Origin: FEN-1219 sp963817615
GTDB taxonomy: Bacteria; Pseudomonadota; Gammaproteobacteria; Steroidobacterales; Rariloculaceae
Direction: 5' to 3'
Length of the DNA: 64,000 nt
Assembly: GCA_963817615.1 (NCBI GenBank)
Contig: CAWFPH010000002.1
Span: forward strand, 1,178,001 to 1,242,000
Shown: positions 59,313 to 64,000 of the stretch, piece by piece
Numbering within the stretch: position 1 is the first letter of the stretch
Layout: every line of letters starts with the position of its first letter
Translations under genes and position numbers: made by a program
Notes under the pieces: generated by a model
What the model saw: only the letters and a program-made list of their open reading frames with translations
Told to the model about the DNA's origin: nothing
The model's database searches: none

Positions 59313-60337
59313 AGGGCCTCCGAATGCACGACCTCGATGAGCGCCTCGACGCTCTCGAGCGGGGTTTGCGGCAGGATGCCGTGGCCGAGATTGACGATAT
59401 GACCGCGAGGCTCGACCGTCGCGAGCAGCTCGCGCGCGGCCGCGCGCGTCGGGCCCGCGCCGGCCGTCAAGATGGCGGGCTCGAGGTTGCCCTGCACGGC
59501 GCGCTCGGGGTGGCGCCGTTGCAGCTCGCCCAAGTCGACGCGCCAGTCGACGCCGAGCACCTCGGCCGGCAGGCTCGCATAGGCATCGACCAGATGCGGT
59601 GCATTCTGCAGGAACAGGATGCGGGGCAGGCCGGCACGTCCCGCGGCCTCGAGCAGCGCGGTGAGGTGCGGCCGGATCAGCCGCTCCCAGCTGCGCAAGG
59701 ACAGGAGCCCCGCCCACGAGTCGAAGATCTGCACCGCGTCGGCGCCGGCCTCCGCTTGCAGCTCGAGATAGCGCGCCTGCAGCCGGGTCAGCCGGCCGAG
59801 CAGGTCGTCGAGCAGCAGCGGCTCGGCAGCCGCGAATGCGCGCAGCGTCGGAAACTCCTTCGCGCCCTTGCCCTCGACGAGGTAGGCGGCGAGCGTCCAC
59901 GGCGCGCCGCAGAAACCGAGCAGCGCGACCTCGGGCCGCAGTGCGGCACGGGCGATTTGGAGCGCGCGCATGACCTCCGGGGCGATCGCGCCCTGCTCGG
60001 GCTCGCGCAGCCGTGCGATGGCGGCCGCGTCGCGGATCGGCGCGGCGACCACGGGGCCCGGATCGAACTCGAACTCGATTCCGAGCGCGGGCAGCGGGCT
60101 CATGATGTCGGCGAATACGATCGCCGCGTCGAGAGGAAAGCGCTTGAGCGGCTGCAGCGTGACTTCGGCCGCGAGCTCCGGCTCGCCCGCGAGGGCCTTG
60201 AACGGATGCCGCTCGCGCAACGCCCGATATTCGGGCAGGTAGCGGCCTGCTTGCCGCATGATCCAGAGCGGCCGCCGCGGCGTGGTCTCGCGCCGCAGCG
60301 CGCGCAGCAGCAGCTTGTCGGCCGGCGCAGGGCTCAT
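59309..60337 (-). CDS. hemE: Uroporphyrinogen decarboxylase HemE
   Basis: Makes coproporphyrinogen III, the branch substrate for both heme routes, 342 residues. It has the N-terminal PLWIMRQAGRYLPEYRALRE (catalytic RQAGRYLPEY), FADIMSPLPALGIEFEFDPG with the catalytic Asp, LLGFCGAPWTLAAYLVEG, DAVQIFDSWAGLLS and GHIVNLGHGILPQTP. The ATG at 60337 overlaps the response-regulator stop (ATGA), and its stop overlaps chdC (ATGA). Frames upstream are antisense or out-of-frame regulator sequence. Confidence 0.96.
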   Translation of the reverse strand: MSPAPADKLLLRALRRETTPRRPLWIMRQAGRYLPEYRALRERHPFKALAGEPELAAEVTLQPLKRFPLDAAIVFADIMSPLPALGIEFEFDPGPVVAAPIRDAAAIARLREPEQGAIAPEVMRALQIARAALRPEVALLGFCGAPWTLAAYLVEGKGAKEFPTLRAFAAAEPLLLDDLLGRLTRLQARYLELQAEAGADAVQIFDSWAGLLSLRSWERLIRPHLTALLEAAGRAGLPRILFLQNAPHLVDAYASLPAEVLGVDWRVDLGELQRRHPERAVQGNLEPAILTAGAGPTRAAARELLATVEPRGHIVNLGHGILPQTPLESVEALIEVVHSEAL

Positions 60338-61056
60338 TCGTTTGCTCCTTCGGCCGCTTGCGGGTCCGGCGTGAACCGGTAGCCGACGCCGCGGACAGTG
60401 TGGAAATGCGCCGGTGCTTCCGGATTGCGCTCGAACCGTTTGCGCAGCCGCACGATGAAATTGTCGATCGTGCGCGTCGACGGAAACACCTCGTAGCCCC
60501 AGACGCGGTCGAGTATCTCCTCGCGCGTGACGATGTGACCGGCGCGCTCCGCGAGCGCCTTCAAGATCATCGCTTCCTTGTGAGTCAGGGCGTGCGCGCT
60601 GCCGTCCCACGCGCGAGCCTCGTAGGTTTGAAAATCTATGCGGTTGCCGCCGAACTCGAGCGGTGCGCCGTTCGTCTGATACCAGCTGCTGCGGCGCAGG
60701 ATTGCCGCGACGCGCAACAGCAGCTCCTTCAGATGAAAGGGCTTCGTGAGGTAGTCGTCGCCGCCCGCCTCGAAGCCGCGCACGCGATCCTCGGCGTCGC
60801 CTTTCACGGTCAGGAACAGCACCGGCGTGCGCAGCCCCTGCCGGCGCATCTGCGCGCACAGCTCGATTCCATCCATGTTCGGCATCATGACGTCGAGCAC
60901 GACCAAATCGAAGTGCTGCTCCGCGATCTTCGCGAGCCCCGCGCGGCCGTCGTGCGCGACCTCCGTTCGATAACCCTCTGCCTCGAGATTCTCGCGAATG
61001 CCGGCCGCGAGATGCGCCTCGTCGTCGACGACGAGAATGCGGGGCGCGTCGCTCAT
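60334..61056 (-). CDS. OmpR/PhoB-family response regulator in the heme operon
   Basis: A 240-residue regulator. The receiver begins PRILVVDDEAHLAAGIRENL, with phospho-acceptor D55 in LVVLDVMMPNMDG and the conserved Lys in YLTKPFHLKELLLRV. The C-terminal winged helix has ALTHKEAMILKALAERAG, EEILDRVWGYEVFPSTRTID and RLRKRFERNPEAPAHFHTVRG (the OmpR-type DNA-binding domain). It overlaps both the kinase gene upstream and hemE downstream by four bases. The target is unknown; autoregulation of the operon is a reasonable guess. Confidence 0.92.
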   Translation of the reverse strand: MSDAPRILVVDDEAHLAAGIRENLEAEGYRTEVAHDGRAGLAKIAEQHFDLVVLDVMMPNMDGIELCAQMRRQGLRTPVLFLTVKGDAEDRVRGFEAGGDDYLTKPFHLKELLLRVAAILRRSSWYQTNGAPLEFGGNRIDFQTYEARAWDGSAHALTHKEAMILKALAERAGHIVTREEILDRVWGYEVFPSTRTIDNFIVRLRKRFERNPEAPAHFHTVRGVGYRFTPDPQAAEGANE

Positions 61057-62132
61057 CTGCGGTGCTCCGGCCAGCGAGTCGTGACCGTCGCGCCGCGGCC
61101 CGGACCGTCGCTGTGCGCGCGGATCGATCCGCCCGAGAGCTCGACCAGTCGCTTCACGATGTACAAGCCGAGCCCGGTGCCCGGCATGGTTCGGCGCTGC
61201 TCGTCGCCCAAGCGATGGAATTTCTCGAAGATCATCGCCGCGTCATCGGGCGGAAAGCCGAGCCCGTCGTCGCTGACCGCGAGCTCGACCGCGCCGTCCG
61301 CGCGCCGCGCGTGCACGGCGATCGAATGCCCGTCGCCCGCCACACAGGCTTTGAGCGCATTGTCGAGCAGATTGCGCAGCGTCGTCGCGAGCGCGCTCGG
61401 GTCGGCCCAGATCTCGAGGTCCTCGGGGACCTCGAGCGTCGCTGTCACGGCCGACAGCGCCGCGCGCGCCTCGATCTCCGCGACGGCGGCGGCCGCCGCG
61501 CTCTTGAGCGCAACCGCGGCCGGCGTCAGCCGCTGACGTCCTTCCTCGAGCCGAGTCGTGTCGAGCAGGTTGTCGATCATGCGGAGCAGCCGTTCGCCAT
61601 CCTCGAGAATGCGCCGTCCGAGACGCTGGCTGTCCGGCTCGCGCGAGCGCAGCACGAGCGTCTCCGAAGCGAGCTGAATGCTCGCGAGCGGGCTCTTGAA
61701 TTCGTGCGATACAGCGGCCAGGAAATTCTGCTGGCGGCGCCTGAGCTCGGCGTCGTGGCGGATCGTGCGCGTGAGCACGGCCGTGCCGCCGAGCAGCACC
61801 GCGAGAAAGAAGCCGCCCTCCCAGAGGAACCGATTGATTCGCTGCGAGCGTTCCGCCGCCAGCGCCTCGAGCGCCTCGGGCCGCACAGTCGCGCGGTGGT
61901 CCTCGACGGCCAAATGCGGCAGATGGTGCGCGATTTCCTCCGGGCTCGCCCCCGAGAAGAACGCCGTGACCGCCGCCGCATCGTTGCGATACTCGGCAGC
62001 GAGCCGTTGCTCGTCGCCGCGCGCGTGCTCGACGTGGTCGTACATCCAGGCGGCGATCTGCACGATCGAGACGAGCAGCAGCGCCAGAAAGCCGATCTGC
62101 AGCGCCTTGCTCGGATCTCGTTTGAGCGGCAT
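61053..62132 (-). CDS. Sensor histidine kinase in the heme operon
   Basis: A 359-residue membrane kinase. TM1 is at about residues 11-30 and TM2 at about 105-122, enclosing a periplasmic domain of roughly 75 residues that is rich in Ala, Glu and His (EEIAHHLPHL). The H-box is QQNFLAAVSHEFKSPLASIQ with H143, the N-box RNLLDNALKACVAG, and the G-boxes SDDGLGFPPD and GTGLGLYIVKRL. No HAMP domain is obvious. It follows hemL by 15 bases and overlaps the regulator gene. The signal is unknown; heme, porphyrin or oxidant sensing would suit the context (inference). Confidence 0.91.
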   Translation of the reverse strand: MPLKRDPSKALQIGFLALLLVSIVQIAAWMYDHVEHARGDEQRLAAEYRNDAAAVTAFFSGASPEEIAHHLPHLAVEDHRATVRPEALEALAAERSQRINRFLWEGGFFLAVLLGGTAVLTRTIRHDAELRRRQQNFLAAVSHEFKSPLASIQLASETLVLRSREPDSQRLGRRILEDGERLLRMIDNLLDTTRLEEGRQRLTPAAVALKSAAAAAVAEIEARAALSAVTATLEVPEDLEIWADPSALATTLRNLLDNALKACVAGDGHSIAVHARRADGAVELAVSDDGLGFPPDDAAMIFEKFHRLGDEQRRTMPGTGLGLYIVKRLVELSGGSIRAHSDGPGRGATVTTRWPEHRR

Positions 62133-62147
62133 CGACGAGCTCCCGAG

Positions 62148-63464
62148 CTACGCGCCCCCGGCTGCCGCGAGCGCAATGCGCAGGCCGCTGGCGAGCCGGT
62201 CGACGTCGCGCCGCGTGTGTGCGAGCGACAGGAACGCGATCTCGAACGCCGACGGCGCGAGCGCGATGCCTTGCTCGAGCAGCGAATGAAACATTCGAGC
62301 GTAGTGCTGCGCGGCGCGCGGCTCGAGCGCTTCGGCCGATCGCGGTTGGGAATCGGCGAGCAACGCGATCCAGAACAGCGAGCCGATCCTGCAGAGGCGC
62401 GCTCGAACGGGCGAGTCGTCGAGCACGGCCCCGACCGTGTCCTCGAGATACGCGCCGAGCGCTTCGAGGCGCCGCCAGCCGTCTTCCTTCTGGAGCACGC
62501 GCAGCGTCGCGAGACCCGCCGTCATCGCGACCGGATTGCCTGACAACGTGCCGGCCTGATAGACGGCGCCCTCGGGCGACAGATGACGCATCACCTCGCG
62601 TTTGCCCGCGAATGCGCCGACCGGCATCCCGCCGCCGATCACCTTGCCGAACGTTGCGAGATCGGGCGTGATCCCATAGTGCTCGGCCGCGCCGCCCGCC
62701 CCGAGCCGAAAGCCCGTGATCACCTCGTCGAACACGAGCAACGCGCCATGGCGGTCGCAGAGCGTACGCAGGGTCTTCAAGAATTCCGGCCGCTGCAGCA
62801 GCAAGCCGTTGTTCGCGGGCACGGGCTCGATGATCACGGCCGCGATGCGCTCGCCGTCCTCCGCGAACAGCGCTTCCGCGGCGGCCGGCGCGTCGAGCGG
62901 CAGCACGCGCGTGAGCGCCGTGAAGTCCGGCGGCACGCCGGCCGACGACGGTTGGCCGAACGTCGCGAGCCCCGAGCCCGCCGCAACGAGCAGCGAGTCG
63001 ACGTGGCCGTGATAGCAACCCGAGAACTTCACGATCAGGTCGCGGCCGGTCGCGCCGCGCGCGAGCCGCACCGCGCTCATCACGGCTTCGGTGCCCGATG
63101 ACACGAACCGCACCTGCTCGATGCCGGGATACGAGGCGACCACCTCCTCGGCGAGCTCGATCTCGGGTGTGCACGGCGCGCCGTACGACATGCCGCGCCA
63201 GCAAGCGGCCTCGACGGCCGCGACGATCTTCGCATGCGCGTGGCCCAAGATCAGCGGCCCCCAGGAGCCGACGAAATCGAGGTATTCGCGGCCGTCGACA
63301 TCGACGACCGTCGCGCCTTGCGCCGACCGGATCACGAGCGGCGTGCCGCCGACGCTGCCGAACGCGCGCACGGGCGAGTTCACGCCGGCCGGCGTGACCT
63401 TCTTCGCGCGCTCGAACCACGCGTCGCAGACCTGCCCCGGCACCTTGGCCGAGCCCCTCATCAC
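62148..63464 (-). CDS. hemL: Glutamate-1-semialdehyde 2,1-aminomutase HemL
   Basis: PLP enzyme of the C5 route to 5-aminolevulinate, 438 residues, so the host makes ALA from glutamyl-tRNA. It has TPAGVNSPVRAFGSVGG, the class III aminotransferase core VRFVSSGTEAVMSAVRLARG, YHGHVDSLL, LLVFDEVITGFRLG and the PLP lysine in DLATFGKVIGGGMPVGAF. Either GTG at 63464 (seven bases after AAGGAG, GTGA overlap with hemB) or the next codon, ATG at 63461, can be the start; the longer one is given. Confidence 0.96.
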   Translation of the reverse strand: MMRGSAKVPGQVCDAWFERAKKVTPAGVNSPVRAFGSVGGTPLVIRSAQGATVVDVDGREYLDFVGSWGPLILGHAHAKIVAAVEAACWRGMSYGAPCTPEIELAEEVVASYPGIEQVRFVSSGTEAVMSAVRLARGATGRDLIVKFSGCYHGHVDSLLVAAGSGLATFGQPSSAGVPPDFTALTRVLPLDAPAAAEALFAEDGERIAAVIIEPVPANNGLLLQRPEFLKTLRTLCDRHGALLVFDEVITGFRLGAGGAAEHYGITPDLATFGKVIGGGMPVGAFAGKREVMRHLSPEGAVYQAGTLSGNPVAMTAGLATLRVLQKEDGWRRLEALGAYLEDTVGAVLDDSPVRARLCRIGSLFWIALLADSQPRSAEALEPRAAQHYARMFHSLLEQGIALAPSAFEIAFLSLAHTRRDVDRLASGLRIALAAAGGA

Positions 63465-64000
63465 AACCAGGCTCCTTTCAATGCGTCGCGCGCATGATAA
63501 GTGATGATCTGGTCCGCGCCGGCCCTGCGGATCGCGAGCAAATTCTCGCGCACGACGCTCGGCTCATCGAGCCAGCCGTTGGCGGCCGCGGCCTTCACGG
63601 CCGAGTATTCGCCCGACACGTTGTAAGCGGCCAGCGGCAGCAGCGTCGCTTCGCGCACGGCCCGCACCACGTCGAGGTAGGGCAACGCGGGCTTCACCAT
63701 GAGCCAGTCCGCGCCTTCGTCGACGTCGGTCAGCGCCTCGCGCAGGGCCTCGCGCGGATTGCGGCAGTCCATCTGATAGCTCTTGCGGTCGCCGCTAGAG
63801 GGCCGCGAGTCGGCTGCCTCGCGGAACGGGCCGTAATACGCCGACGCAAACTTCACGGCGTACGACAACAGCGCAGTGTCCTCGAACCCGGACGCATCGA
63901 GCGCGTCGCGAATCGCGGCCACGCGGCCGTCCATCATGTCGGACGGTGCGACCACGTCGGCGCCTGCGCGCGCATGCGACAACGCCATCTCGACCAGCGG
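63461..64000 (-). CDS. hemB: Porphobilinogen synthase HemB, N-terminal part outside the window
   Basis: Condenses two ALA molecules to porphobilinogen. The last 179 or so residues are visible. AGADVVAPSDMMDGRVAAIR, KFASAYYGPFREAADS, GDRKSYQMDCRNPREALREA, the Schiff-base lysine in WLMVKPALPYLDVVR, and PLAAYNVSGEYSAVKAA match HemB. The frame is open to the window edge at 64000, so the start lies beyond it. The stop overlaps the hemL start, making hemB the first visible gene of the heme operon. Confidence 0.96.
   Translation of the reverse strand, partial: PLVEMALSHARAGADVVAPSDMMDGRVAAIRDALDASGFEDTALLSYAVKFASAYYGPFREAADSRPSSGDRKSYQMDCRNPREALREALTDVDEGADWLMVKPALPYLDVVRAVREATLLPLAAYNVSGEYSAVKAAAANGWLDEPSVVRENLLAIRRAGADQIITYHARDALKGAWL

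Noticed and set aside
61243..63420. Minus-strand 725-codon frame across hemL and the histidine kinase
   Set aside because: It is an alternative frame of two real genes with low-complexity Arg-rich translation; the real frames carry all the conserved motifs.
1..64000. Search for CRISPR arrays, insertion sequences, integrases, toxin-antitoxin pairs and phage genes
   Set aside because: None recognised. Gene order and composition are uniform and chromosomal, apart from the small accessory patch at 36.6-39.5 kb.

Overview
The window is a GC-rich (about two thirds G+C by eye), densely packed chromosomal segment of a Gram-negative gammaproteobacterium. Outer-membrane genes (lpxC, bamD), the mur-fts-lpxC-dciA-M23-secA order, a pil cluster next to sucCD, bamD/rluD-pgeF-clpB, and recA-recX-alaS-csrA-tRNA-Ser are all typical of that class. 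Placing pilSR beside sucCD resembles Xanthomonadales and neighbouring orders (Nevskiales/Steroidobacterales-like lineages); that placement is inference from gene order. I see no rRNA, IS element, phage gene or CRISPR array.

Layout. 1-11.6 kb: peptidoglycan and division genes (murC, murB, ftsQ, ftsA, ftsZ), lpxC, a DciA-like gene, an M23 endopeptidase preceded by a cyclic-di-GMP-I (GEMM) riboswitch, secA and mutT. 11.6-23.5 kb: type IV pilus block on the minus strand (pilS-pilR, a sigma-54-promoted pilA, a second pilin, pilB-pilC-pilD-coaE-zapD), with a plus-strand GT2 glycosyltransferase and methyltransferase inserted between pilB and the pilins. 23.6-36.6 kb: sucCD-nadE, divergent bamD and rluD-pgeF-clpB, an fmdB-like gene, DUF502, aspS, nudB and a hydrolase. 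36.6-39.5 kb: small accessory patch (TetR with a clear operator, a sterol-desaturase-family oxygenase, GNAT, TPR protein). 39.5-50.6 kb: mutS, a frameshifted GT4 glycosyltransferase, pncC, thpR, recA, recX, a Bax-inhibitor-1-like membrane protein, alaS, csrA and tRNA-Ser(GCT). 50.7-55.9 kb: an iron-permease-like gene and assimilatory sulfur genes (cysK, cysG, cysB, cysH).

56.0-64.0 kb is the most interesting part. It is a tightly overlapping minus-strand heme operon: hemB, hemL, a histidine kinase and response regulator, hemE, a chlorite-dismutase-family protein (ChdC/HemQ-like), a ferrochelatase with Fe-S-type cysteines, and a flavin amine oxidase. This content matches the coproporphyrin-dependent branch (HemE -> oxidase -> CpfC -> ChdC), which is characteristic of monoderm bacteria rather than of gammaproteobacteria. 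The usual coproporphyrinogen oxidase position is taken by a monoamine-oxidase-like flavoprotein, and a dedicated two-component system sits inside the operon.

Regulatory elements read directly from sequence include the GEMM-I riboswitch, a sigma-54 promoter before pilA, an attenuator-like terminator between the two pilins, a palindromic operator overlapping the -35 of the desaturase operon, a possible heat-shock promoter before clpB, and a GGA-in-loop hairpin in the csrA leader suggesting autoregulation.
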